This document shows, one piece after another, positions 11,201 to 21,990 of a DNA stretch of 64,000 bases. The number at the start of each line of letters is the position of its first letter. The stretch's first letter is position 1. Origin of the DNA: Leptoclinus maculatus (taxonomy: Eukaryota > Chordata > Actinopteri > Perciformes > Stichaeidae); NCBI GenBank assembly GCA_032191485.1, contig JAVDOI010000005.1:4802501-4866500 (forward strand). Reading direction: 5' to 3'. Both the position numbers and the translations under genes were made by a program. The notes beneath the pieces were generated by a model that saw nothing but the letters and a program-made list of their open reading frames with translations, ran no database searches and was not told the DNA's origin.

Positions 11201-13942
11201 GCATTGTGGTTTTGTGCTGGGCCTCATAACACGATATCCGTCAAAGGAATAATGTATTTAATCAAATGCATCTTTAGCATTTCTGTCAAGGTCTGTCGAA
11301 CATATATTGTTCATCACCTGTTTGTCCTTTTTTATCAAATTAGAATGTGCATTAATGATGAGAAGCTAATATTTACTCAACCCAGTGTTTGCTTGGTCTG
11401 ATCCTGTGGCAACTATAATCTCCTGTTAAGTGCATGATTCATGAAACGCTGGTATCTAAGAGTCCTTCGGGATTCCAAATTATCCAGATAAGCCTTCCTC
11501 TCCAAGTTGGGCGGCTTTGAACTGAGCCGTATGTGACCAATGGCTGCAGCCTTTTATGTTGCTTCTTGTTTTTCCTCTTGCACGGCATCATGGAGCAGCA
11601 GTGAAACACTGCCCCCAGCTGGATCCAGCGCCACATGATACATGGAGACATCGCATCGGGCGTAGCAACAAGCTCGTAGAACCAGACTGTGTTTGCCAAT
11701 AATTACCCCTCATTTGTGATGCTAATTTATTCTCTACATTTTTGATAGTCTTAAAAAGGTCATACCTTTTGTTTTGTCTACATGTAGAACCAGATGGTTT
11801 TGTTTACTGCACCAAGACCATTTGTGTTAAATCATGTTTTAGTTACTGACAAATGTAACAAGTGGATTGTGTTATTAAAGTTAGGTAATGTCTTTATACA
11901 GTGTATTCTCTAGGTATACTTTCAAATAGATATCATTATAATATGTTTTATTTATTTTATAGTATTATTTGAAATGTTAATCACTTCATCCTGCGCAAAG
12001 TAACATAGCACTAATTTGCAATTGTGCCATTTACAGCATGTAATTGTAATTTGTGGTATTTAAAAATCTAATCACATCTAGTCTAAATCCCTCAAAGCTT
12101 CCACAGTTTATGGCAACATCTCTGAAGATAGACACATTGAGGTTGGGTTGGTGGATGGATGGACTTTAAAAATCCCAATTTGGGGAATTATTGTGTTACA
12201 ACAGCAGGTTATCAAAGCTGTACCTAAGAACAGTAAATATACATATCAACACTAGAGATATATACCTTTAGAATACAGGATATAAAGAATATATAAGAAT
12301 ACACTCTAAATATACCAAACTATTACTAGCGTATACAATTTAAACCAGGCAGCAACCTGTGAGTGAAAAGTCAAATGGTGTGCAAATGTACTATGTGCAA
12401 GGTCATTGTAGCAAAACCAAGTTGAATATAATGGTTCAGACAGAAATGATGAAGCTGAGAGTTCTTTGTCATCAGTCTGTTGGAGAAAGAGCTCCGCTGT
12501 CTGTCCAGCAGTTTGTGGAGAGGGTGGTCAGGATTATCCATAATGCATAACAGTGTGTTCAGTGTCCTCCTCTCCACCACAACTTCAAAGGAGTCTACAG
12601 GCAATTACAGAGCCAGCCTTCAGAATCAGTTTATTAAGTCCAAGGTAGATATCATTTATAGATATCATTTGATACATCGTCTGTTTTTAAAAAAAACACA
12701 TCAATGAGCCACACTGACATGTGCTTTCATTACCACGGTTTATTCTCTTTCCAGACAATGACTAATCCCAGTGTCACAATATTAAAGTAACTTAACTTGA
12801 TTGCTTTCCGTTTCTTCTGGATTAGCTCAATATTAATATATATGCAACGAAAGACGACAGTACAGTGCGAGTTGTACCTTCCAGCTGTGAAAATGCTGTC
12901 ATCATCCAGGGACTCATCATTTGACACATTTGCAGATGTTAACTTGTAGCAGTACCCATATTAATTAAAATCCTATGTTTACATTTAAAAAAAATGTATT
13001 ATACTATATTCATCGCGGTAAGGGGGAATTTGTCTCTGCATTTGACCCATCCCTGTATAGAGGGAGCAGTGGGCTGCCCATGACAGGCGCCCGGGGATAA
13101 ATCCTATGTTTCAAACCTACGTGCAAATTTCCGGTCCTGTATTCTGTATTCTGGACCAGACATTGGAAGCTGTGTGCTCAACTCTTACGAACCGTCTTTC
13201 CACGCACGCTTTGAAAAAAATAATATTGATGAACTGCAAAGTGCTCAAACCATCCCGCCTTTAATAAATAGCTTGCACTGTGTTGTGATGTTGTTCCACT
13301 TGTTTGCTTTACATGCAAACTAACTGGGGGGATGCTTTCATTCACTGGGGAGACATTACCTTCAAACCTACAGTGCCCAGCTGTTTGAGGAAAGATTTGT
13401 TTAAAAAAAATAAATAGAAAAGAACATTTTGCTTTAAGGACCACAGTTTGAGAACTACTGGCCTTGTTTTCTGTGCATCAAAGTCACCCTCAACAACACT
13501 TTTTTCACTTTAAATGATTTACAGAATCAGTTTGACTCATGTCTTTCACAAGGTAAATGCGTCAGCAAGGACACGGCCCATATCTGAAGCCAATATCAAA
13601 CGTGTTCCCTGTGTTCTGTCCCTGAAGCGTGACCTCTTCCTGTGCGGTTCGTTAATCCACTTTTGTGTGCTCCTCTACAGAAACCTGGGTTATTTTGCAA
13701 AGCAGCGGAGTCCGTCGGCGGTCATACTGAGCCTGTGGGAGGCTCGCCACCAGGACACCGCTGACCTTGACTCCCTAGCCAGCGCCCTCGAGGAGATCGG
13801 CAAGATCCACTCCAAAAGCTCCCCCAAGGACCAGGATGAGCCAGAGTCCGACTTCAATCACATAGAGGCGGGCGGCGTGTGCGGAACGGGCACACTAACA
13901 AATCAGACGACAGAGGACTCTGCTCCTGAATATACGGGCTGA
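5109..13942 (+). CDS. unc5d: UNC5D netrin receptor, 3' part (UPA and death domains), four exons
   Basis: Exons 5109-5258, 8352-8516, 10789-10967 and 13681-13942 join in frame (phases 0, 0, 0, 2) into 251 residues ending at TGA 13940-13942. All introns use GT/AG. The product is the cytoplasmic C-terminal part of an UNC5 dependence receptor, a plasma-membrane protein that binds netrins (and, for UNC5D, FLRT proteins) and mediates axon repulsion and ligand-dependent survival. The UPA domain reads through FLWSIKPFTTCQ, VWCSNQQPLHCAFSLERY and GHEQILQVY. The death domain runs from TGPKAFKIPSSIRQRICATF to LDSLASALEEIGK. NLGYFAKQRSPSAVILSLWE and ALEEIGK fit UNC5D better than UNC5A, B or C as I remember them. 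The extracellular, transmembrane and ZU5 parts must lie upstream of the window. The C-terminus runs about 20 residues past the mammalian end. The fish paralogue (a or b copy) cannot be decided. Confidence 0.93.
7675..7900 (+). mobile_element. tRNA-derived SINE (second family)
   Basis: The head CGCAAGGTGGTAAAGTCACTAGCACTG resembles a tRNA 5' half, with B-box GGTTCGATGG at 7731-7740. The body CCTCGCATGTTCTCCCTG then CTAAATTGCCCGTAGG matches a very common fish SINE as I remember it. It lies in an unc5d intron. It is not a functional tRNA, because no acceptor or anticodon stem closes. Confidence 0.7.
8352..8516 (+). CDS. unc5d: unc5d exon: core of UPA domain
   Basis: This 165-nt exon is phase 0 at both ends (acceptor CCTCAG before 8352, donor GTGAGG after 8516). 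It encodes EFSFPQVWCSNQQPLHC through GHEQILQVYTAVAE, highly conserved in the UNC5 family. Several overlapping open frames on both strands here are shadows of this GC-rich exon. Confidence 0.95.
8740..8940 (+). repeat. Probable interspersed repeat fragment
   Basis: TAACCTTTATTTGTCCAGGG followed by a segment ending in AAATCCTCACTCAAGAGCACC resembles a dispersed fish repeat. The open frame at 8604-8888 across it shows no protein signature. Identification is by recall only. Confidence 0.35.
9780..10170 (-). repeat. Probable interspersed repeat in unc5d intron
   Basis: The segment contains AAAGTTGCTTCATGAAACTG and GGATTGATTAATAGCACTCC, which I recall from a dispersed fish repeat. The 119-codon minus-strand open frame at 9775-10134 runs through it, but it has no recognisable domain and I treat it as non-coding. 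Confidence 0.4.
10789..10967 (+). CDS. unc5d: unc5d exon: UPA-death domain linker and first half of death domain
   Basis: A pyrimidine-rich acceptor (TTTTCCTCCAG) before 10789 opens a 179-nt exon ending at donor GTGAGC after 10967 (phase 2 out). It encodes TEKESVPFFMQTDCTITS then QTGPKAFKIPSSIRQRICAT and ends LAQKLHLD plus two bases of the next Arg codon. The first 11 residues align with the human linker remembered as a SERETITFF-type segment, which supports this start. A second AG at 10820-10821 is in frame and would remove those 11 residues. Confidence 0.9.
13029..13099 (+). repeat. Dispersed fish repeat fragment
   Basis: TCTGCATTTGACCCATCCCT, AGGGAGCAGTGGGCTGCCC and GCGCCCGGGGAT form a signature common in fish repeats. 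Related material, much diverged, may lie at 25890-25945 and 26460-26600. It lies in the last unc5d intron. Confidence 0.5.
13681..13942 (+). CDS. unc5d: unc5d terminal coding exon: end of death domain and tail
   Basis: Acceptor CTCTACAG precedes 13681, and one base completes the split Arg codon before NLGYFAKQ. The exon completes the death domain (VILSLWEARHQ, LDSLASALEEIGK). An acidic, Ser/Pro-rich tail follows, ending APEYTG at TGA 13940-13942. A GA-dinucleotide run begins at the stop codon. Confidence 0.93.
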
Positions 13943-13967
13943 GAGAAGAGAGAGAGAGAGAGAGAGT
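13941..13967. repeat. (GA)n microsatellite at the unc5d stop codon
   Basis: A purine dinucleotide tract starts within the TGA stop and continues into the 3' UTR. Confidence 0.85.
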
Positions 13968-15330
13968 GAAAACTGACAAACTGAGGCATATATCTGCGAA
14001 GGCACACAGCCGGTGATGGACGACACACTGTGGCCGTGCGCTGGAAGGTCAAGAGGATGTGAGTAGACGGCGCGAGCAGTCAACATGCCGACCGAATGCC
14101 AACGGATGGAGGTGAGGCGGTACCTGCTGTGGATCTACCCCTCTCTTTTAAGAGTCTGAGGATGGACTGTAAATCTTGTTCTGCCTTGCCACTCCATATT
14201 AAGTTCAATTTTTAATGTATTTGTTGTTTTTTTTAAGTCAAAGCTGCCCCTCTGTATATATATTCATTTTCCAGCTCAGAGGGTGAGTGGGGTATTTCCC
14301 AGCCTTTAGTGCACATTACAGTATTTTCTGAATTTGTGTTAGAAAAGAGGGGAGAAGCTATTCTCCCCCTGGGACCCTCCCCTCCTTTTCCCAGTGGTCC
14401 ACATGGCAGCTGGACATATTTGCATAGAAGTTCTCAGATGCAAATAAGGTGATACAACTGTGGCGTCATTTCAGAGACACCTGGTCTAATTTCTCTTTCC
14501 CCCCCCCACCCCACACACCACATCCCCGTGTCAACGAATGAATGAGGACTTAGAAGCTACTTTTTTGACGTCCAATATTATATTTTTCAAAGGAAGCTGC
14601 TGATTGCTTAAATGTTGTGATTGTGAACTTTCAAAGCCAAGAATTTTGAAATGATCCCATTTTCATCTCTTAAAAAAGATTCAAAAAAATCTAGTTTACT
14701 CTTCTGATCGACGACCAGTGGAAAAAAAAGTTAAAAAATACATTATGAGGCCCAGTCTAATCGTGACCTACTATGTGTTATAGGCTACGGATAAGAACAC
14801 GGTTGTGGTTTAATGTGGCAGGGTGAGATTTCTAACCGTGGCTTTGCAGTTCATTACAGTTTCCTTCGCCAAGCGATAGAGAGGGAGGAAGCGGTAAAAC
14901 ATCATTTCCTGCAACAGCAGGGAGCACATGCCGCGTCTTATCACACAAATGCCCCCATTAACACCCGTCACACAGACCTCATATCAGACCCTGACACACC
15001 CGGCTGCCTCCACCACCAACTCCCCACCCCTCAACCCCCCACCCCTCAACCCCCCACCCCTCAACACACATGCAGACACGCACATTGACATTTCATGGCC
15101 ACAGAGGTCATGTGCACACAGACTGGGAGTTTGCATATTGTACAACAAACAAACAAAAAAGGAATACTGATGGTTACATATCTGTGTAAATCACAATAAA
15201 CACACATCTTAGTGGGAGAATAATGAGGGGAAGAATGTTCTGAGCATGTCAAGCTCCGAGTTGAATCATCATAGAGGACGATACCACACAGGTAAACTAA
15301 ATCGGTTACAGTTAAGAAAAACATTCAACT
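13943..15330 (+). other. Presumed unc5d 3' UTR and flank
   Basis: No gene is visible. The region follows the stop codon and includes a short minisatellite of about 15-bp units (15019-15064, CCCCTCAAC-type). AATAAA-like hexamers occur at about 15195 and at 16391-16396, but neither can be assigned as the real cleavage signal from sequence alone. Confidence 0.4.
15019..15064. repeat. Short C-rich minisatellite, about three 15-bp units
   Basis: Three near-identical units of the form CCCCACCCCTCAACC stand in tandem, followed by a CA-rich stretch. Confidence 0.7.
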
Positions 15331-15337
15331 GTGAAAC

Positions 15338-15555
15338 TTAAAGGGACAGTGTGTGGGATTTGGATAGCATGAATACCTCTCCGCTTATTCCTTTTTTTCC
15401 AAGACTGCGGTAACGTGAGATGAAGAGCTCATGTTGAGCTAACGGAAACACGATTCTTAGTTTCAGAGTTTTACACGAACGAAATCATAGTTATGAATGT
15501 TAAATTCCATTTCTGCTAATAGATCCCCCGAAATGCAACACCCTAGCCCTTTAAA
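15338..15555. mobile_element. MITE with terminal inverted repeats
   Basis: The left end TTAAAGGGACAGTGTGTGGG is matched in inverse orientation by the right end (GATCCCCCGAAATGC, then CACCCTAGCCCTTTAA). The size is about 218 bp and there is no coding capacity. It resembles a very abundant fish MITE. Confidence 0.65.
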
Positions 15556-16095
15556 TCATTCTCTGATTTTGTTTTTGTGCCCAACTGAACTAGTCAAGCT
15601 TTAGCCAGCTATTTGGGGACACTGAGGTAAGAATTTGTTGAACAGAAAATACATATTATTCCCATTTGGATTTAAACTTTTTACATGAAAAAACATACAT
15701 TCAGACACAACATCCAGCGTTCATGCTGCTGAGATGTTTACATATTGCATCTCAAATCACAATGGATCTCTGCCTTCACTCTGCTAGAGAGATGCATGCT
15801 GGGTAAATAAGGCCACCCAAATTATGCAAGAACACATTCTCTCACGTATAAAACACTGAATCCCACATCTGCACATGAAGTGTGTGCTTCTTACAGCCTC
15901 ATTGGTGACCACAGCTCTCCGTATGTTCCTCTGGGATTCGGTCACACAACATCACACAAATGTTAGGGGGAAACTTACATTCATGAGTTTATGAGTCACT
16001 GCCCACAGTAATAAGAGGTTTACCTGGGGTAAAACCACGGTGTAACAGACTCCATTTGGCTGCTGCCTCTACTTACTATAGGCTGGCTAGACTTA

Positions 16096-16672
16096 TGCTG
16101 TGTCTCAATTTGGATACTTCCGTTAGAACACTTCCATGTGGTACACCGTGTACGCATGATGTACTTGCGTAGTGCGTGAATGTTGACAGGGTAGTGAGGT
16201 CTCAAATCAAACATGGCTGTTATGCACTAACCGGAAAGACATTCGCGAAATATGACCGCTTCTTCTTTTTCTTTTTAATAGCAAATTGCAATCGGAAGGA
16301 GCAGTACAGCCAACATTTGACCGTGATTGCTGCCTGCCAAAATATCTGCCAGCTTTGTTTGCTTACTTGACTTGAATTGTATTAAAACTGAATAAAAATG
16401 AACGTGATTTTAATTTTATATGCTTGTGTGTGCCCCCTGTTTCATGTGAGGTGGAAAATACTCCGCCATTTTCACATCTTTGGTGGTCCCTCCCCTTCTG
16501 AAAGGTAGCCATCATGGCAACCATTGAGGTGTCCAGTGTTCCACCCTCAACGTTTTAACCAGTACGAGTGCACCATCCTGCTACTCAGAGTTCACTCTAC
16601 TTTGCCATACTTTGTCAAAACAACCATGCACTCAAAATAGCAAATGAAAGAGCACAAATTGAGACACAGAGT
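16096..16672. mobile_element. Probable MITE with CTGTGTCTCAATTT ends
   Basis: CTGTGTCTCAATTT at about 16099 is mirrored by AAATTGAGACACAG at about 16656, bounding roughly 575 bp with no protein signature. An AATAAA at 16391 inside it may be incidental. Confidence 0.5.
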
Positions 16673-17149
16673 CATTCTATAATTTGGGGGTACATTTCAC
16701 ATCAACAAAAAAAGTGTAAAAGTGATGTGCTTTCTCACAAAATGTTAAAATATTTCTTCAATCTAATAGTCTGTATCCACTAATGCAAACTTAACATTAA
16801 CAACTTTTTAAATATTTGAACCTTAAGTTTCAACATTAATTTGAATTAAAATCTTAAAAGAATTGAAAACCATAACAATGTGTCCGTACTCTTTTACAAT
16901 GCGCTATTACGGATAAAATATTTTAAAAAATTAGAATTTATTAAAAATGGAGAGAAATGACCACACTTAGGGACCACGCTGTTTTTCATCTGTTGTCCTT
17001 TGGCATGTATAAAATGCACATATAACAATATAAAAATGATAAATCCACATGAATCAATACACCTGTATAGGACATAGATCTGACCTTATTGACAATATTA
17101 CAATATGGGAACGTTGAATCCACATTAATAAATACACCTACAGAACCAA

Positions 17150-17870
17150 CCTTCATAACAACATGACTGTGTCTTGAAGCCATTTTCTAACGTTAGTTTT
17201 AAACTGACTAAAGCTAATACACTCTCTTATGCTTGTGAGGATAGCATTCCAGGGTTTTGTTGCTGTAATTAAGAAAGTACTTTGAGCTAATTTTGTTGAA
17301 CAATGTTTTATGTAACAGTAGTTGATCATTTGTTTTTCTTGTTTGACCATTAGCTGTTAGAATAAATTGATTAAGGGGAAGGAGCTGAATCGTGCAGCAT
17401 CTTATAGAGTCAACAAACGGTCATAAACAAGAAATAAATAATCAAAGCTAATATTAAGTATCTATTTTCTTCATTGCTCTTGTGAGTTGTAAAGTCACTT
17501 GCTGTTTTGAATTAGAATGGACATCACCGTGTCATCTGCGAACATTTATATCTGGACATTAAAACGGACGATTGACAAATCATTAATGCTGAAAAACAGT
17601 GGTCCTAGGATGGACCCCTGAGGTACCTCAACAGTGCAGTAGGAAGGTAGACTGATGACAGTGTATTCTCGTGCAGTGTTGTCTGCAGCCTAAATGGGAT
17701 GACATCCAGTTCATTGTGTTGTTAGATACATTATGTTGTGATAGTTTTGATAAGAGGAGCATTGGGGGAAGTCAGTGATGACAAGAAGTCAAATGCTGTA
17801 GTAAATGGAAAGCCACCATTTTCTCCAGGACACTAGATAAGATGTTCTGTAGTTGACAGAACTTTTGTGG
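17150..17870 (-). pseudogene. Non-LTR retrotransposon (LINE) reverse transcriptase relic
   Basis: Read on the minus strand, pieces of a LINE reverse transcriptase occur in correct order. VLEKMVAFHLLQHL lies at about 17785-17835, VPQGSILGPLFFSIND at about 17580-17626, and MFADDTV, the catalytic DD box, at about 17522-17545. A C-terminal segment, KPWNAILTSIRECISFSQFK, lies at about 17170-17260. Frames change between pieces, stops interrupt, and the spacing is shorter than in an intact enzyme, so this is a decayed, internally deleted copy. The family (CR1, L2, Rex or other) cannot be assigned. Confidence 0.7.
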
Positions 17871-20800
17871 AGATTAGTAAACTGAGATATTTATATAATT
17901 CAAAAGTTATACCTCATTTTAAAATAAACAAATAAATAGATAGTTCAAACTTTATTGGTTTTACATTTTAATTAAATTTGAGGCCAAAACCCACTTAAAT
18001 GAAAAATGGGCATTGCAAAAACTGTCAATTTAGTAACATAATGACAATTTCAAGCTAAATGAAACATAGTGGGCACAAATCTTTTTCTGATTTTATAATT
18101 GGCTTACCCTTAATCGGTAAAATATTATATTTCTGAAGAAAATAGTTAAATTTGTTGCATACAAATATTATTATCCTCAATGGACATGAACTGTAACCCA
18201 AATTAGAGAATGGCTCATAAATGTAACGCCAGCGAAGAAGAGCAGCAGAGCAGAGGTTTTTCTTGGATTTAAATGTCGGTTACGCCCCAAGAAAGCATTT
18301 TGTCATTCCAGGCAAACAGAAGACATTAGATACATGTTGACAATAAAACTGGCTGCTGGATAACGTGTATGAAAAGCAGTTTTGCATATGAAATGCTATG
18401 TTAGCTTGTTACCAGGCTGTGACAAGCAAACATACAGAGTGCTGATGACACAAATGGACAACATGTACGTAGGCTTGTGTTGTGCAACGCCGTATTAGGA
18501 CCATTGTTGATCAAATTAAAAAATAATAAATTACAGATGCAGAGGAGCGGGGTAATATTCTGAGAAAAAATATATATTATAAAGAATATATTATAAAGAA
18601 CTCGTAAAAAGATGTGTTTTCTTGTATCCTTCAGGACCTTCACCTCGCTCAGAGGCCATCCTTACCATAAGAACACTATTTTAGGTGCAACGAAATTCAG
18701 ACAGCTGCTGGTGTTTCCATGTTTTTCCACAATTGTGATTTTTTTTTTTCTTGCAAATGTACATTTTTTTCTCGTAAATTTAAGACTTTAATCTAAAAAG
18801 TTTTTTCTCTGCATATTACCGCCATGACTTTAAGCCCAGTAGAGCACTTTTCATTGAGGGTATACTTTACCATTTGCTGTAAACACCCAAAATGTTGGCT
18901 AGTTTTTTGGTCTGCTGAATACTTATTAAAACAAATAAACAAAAAGAAGCAAACTTTGACTATGACACAATGCCAGTTTATTGACCTACTGTTTCACTAT
19001 GACAAAGATAAGAAGAAACATGCCACCCCCAGTTTGTTCGGTACAGCACTGACTCTTACAGCTTGATTCACTAATCTTGAAGGAGAGGGTTTTTACGGCA
19101 CACATCAGTGAACCCTGTGGTTTGAGTATTGTGGCCTTTCTCACCAGTAACTAAATTCAGGAAATAAGCTTTACTAATCAAAGTACCTGGAACCATGTAC
19201 AAACATACAGTATGAGTAATGTGGTACAAATGAAAGCTTAGGCTTGGAGCTGTATTCTCCGGCTTGATTTTTATGAAGCACTCTTTAATCCACTCCATGG
19301 TCTATAGTGCCCACAAATCCCCAAACATTGTCTACAATCTCAGTGCTGATACTCTCAAATGTATAGAGTCAAAAACAGTGAGCTAAAAGGAAAATGTGGG
19401 ACAATATGGGGTACTTTAACAAAATCAGAGACCAATTCTTCATCTTGAAATTGGTACCTCCAACCACAACTGAGTTACAGAATTGACATCGTGAACCTGA
19501 AAACATACGTACGATCCCTGCAGTCAGCTCAACAAACTCAACTCACAAACCCAATTCTTTCTGTTCTAATTTATATTCTGTTGGCGTTTTTACGGTGAGA
19601 GAGCTGTACTGTATGTATTTTGAATGTGTCCCTCAGCAGTTTTGATCAGGAATGATATGGTGACTTTGAATACATCACTGAGTATATCTGACCTGACACA
19701 TGTGCATGGCTTCATCCTGCCACGATAAACAACTGCTTTTATTTCACTGCATTTCTGATCAAATTACATTCATCTTTTAAATAATTTGAGCTGGTAAGGG
19801 GGGAATGTGAAGGGTATTAATTTGTTTCTCTCCCCAATAGGATTCTTTCCTTAACTGTGACTAGATGGATTTTCCTTTTAATTCCTGCAAGCAAAGATGG
19901 ATATTTTGGCTTCTGTAACGCTTAGCGGTGGCTTATGTTACACCGAGGGCATCCTGTGTGTGCAGTACACCCCATGCAGCCCGTTCTCTCTCCCAAGTCG
20001 TCAAATACAGCAGCTTGGTGATTAGCCTATGAGTCGAGCTATGCCGCTCTATGTGGCTGTAGTTGTGGTGGGAATAAGAACGCGAAGAGGTTGGGTTGGA
20101 CGGATGATACAGGACTTTCAACCAGGAGGCTGTTTCTGTATTGTGGGAAACTAAAGTTGTATTCCGCAAACGCCTACGTTTATTTTGAAAAGCCTGTATG
20201 CATGAAATTAGGGATGCACAATAGATATTAGGCCCAATAAATTCTGGTCGGTACCAGTAAATTCCTCAAACAAGAGTCGTGTAATATTCTGAGGATTGCA
20301 TTATAGACGATACATTTTTGGCTGATAATATGAAGACAAACTGCTTTCATTGACTCAACATGCTACTCTCACTACATTTGAGCAATTCTAAATAACATAG
20401 TAAACAACTGGTGATGAACTTATAAACTAAGATACAAAAATGTTGAATTCTTATGAATTCTTATTGGTATCGGCCATGAGAAGCATGTAATAAGTGGTTA
20501 TCGTTATCATCCAAAAAAACAACATATATCGCATCCCTTCATGTAACGACCGGAAACGAGGGGCACCGAGAGCGTCTTAGTTTGATGGTTAGGGCCACTG
20601 ACCAAGAGTTGGTACTCGACGAGTTGGGAATGAGAACGTGCATCACAGTGAACAAGCACCTTCATTCTGGATGTGTTTCAGCTTTGTCTACTGTATCTCA
20701 TAAACGTGTTGAAATCCAGCTTTTTGAAAGTGAGCTCATACACACACAAAGGAACGTATTCTCACTATGTATAATGCTTTGGTGTAAGACTAACCCTGTT

Positions 20801-21820
20801 TCATGAGATTAGAAGTTCACTGTCCATGACTTTCTGTCACCTGAGTTAGTCGGCCCCATGCTCTTTTTTGCTTTACGCATGGCCTTCGGCTTCATATCAC
20901 TATTCTTGTGCCTTGTTTAACTACTGTAAAATGGTGAATGTTGTAAAGTACAGATGCGGATGAAAAAACAACAACAAATGAATCATACTGACATACATTT
21001 AAAGGTATTAGTTAAAAAAGTATTTAAGATTATAATATTGAATAGGCTGCAGAGCTTTTTTAGTGCTGAACATCTATGTTTGGTAATGCCAGGCAGCTTT
21101 GTGGTACATTGTATCTATAATTATGGAAATTTTGGATGTTTTCTGTACAGTAGAATTTGCAAATGTATATGCAGTCTTTTGGAAATAAATGTACAGTTGA
21201 AAGATCTCAGCTTGTCTAAACGTCACAAGTTAATTTTCAGTTATTGACAGTTTGGTGAGAGATTCTGGTTCGTTATGCTAGTAGCGGCTAACGTAGCCCT
21301 GTGGAGCAAGCTACAGAACTCTGCTAAGTTCACACCTTTCTAAACTCCAGATTTTTTTCATTTTCAAACTTCGGACTTCAGTCTTCAGACCCAACCAACA
21401 CTGACTCACTTGAGGATATTCATCACACTCCCTCTGGAGCAAAGGCGTAGGTTTGCATTTGGGCGATAGGAACACGTCCCTACCAACATTTTGAGAGGAC
21501 ACAATTGTCCTTACCATTATCTGAGCAAACTCGTTTGCATTATCTTTGGAATAAAGTCATATTGGATCATTCTGATGTGCCCTTCCCAGAGGCTAAATCT
21601 CCAAGACGATGCTAGCATCTGATTGGCTGAAAGGGAGGGTGCTATCTGAAGACTCACGCCACGTGAAAATACCATACCTACTGCCAGACACGGAGGACGC
21701 AAGAGCTGATCAGTCTGCTTCAGTTACTTTGTAACTTGTAAAAGGTGTGGACTGCAGTGTCGCTGTCTCCGCGTCCTTGCTTGCTTAGAATTTGCTCTGT
21801 TTGGGACTGTCTCTCTACTC
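17871..21820. other. Intergenic DNA without recognisable genes
   Basis: The stretch is AT-rich. Open frames are below 100 codons on both strands and none shows a family signature or splice context. It may contain further old repeats that cannot be named by eye. Confidence 0.5.
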
Positions 21821-21821
21821 C

Positions 21822-21990
21822 AGGATGATCCCCGGCTTCGGCTCCGCTAGTCGCATGTTGATGTGTCCTTGAGCAAGACACTTAACCCCAAAAGTCCTCC
21901 CGTAGCTGTGCCTGCAGTGTATGAATGATAGAATCTGAATTGTAAGTCGCTTTGGATAAAAGCGTCTGCTAAATGACTGTAATGTAATGT
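21822..21990 (+). mobile_element. tRNA-derived SINE copy (same family as 2545-2715)
   Basis: It starts at GATCCCCGGCTTCGGCTCCG and continues through CCCGTAGCTGTGCCTGC to the tail GTCGCTTTGGATAAAAGCG ending GACTGTAATGTAATGT. It matches the copy at 2545-2715 nearly base for base over about 150 bp. Confidence 0.75.
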
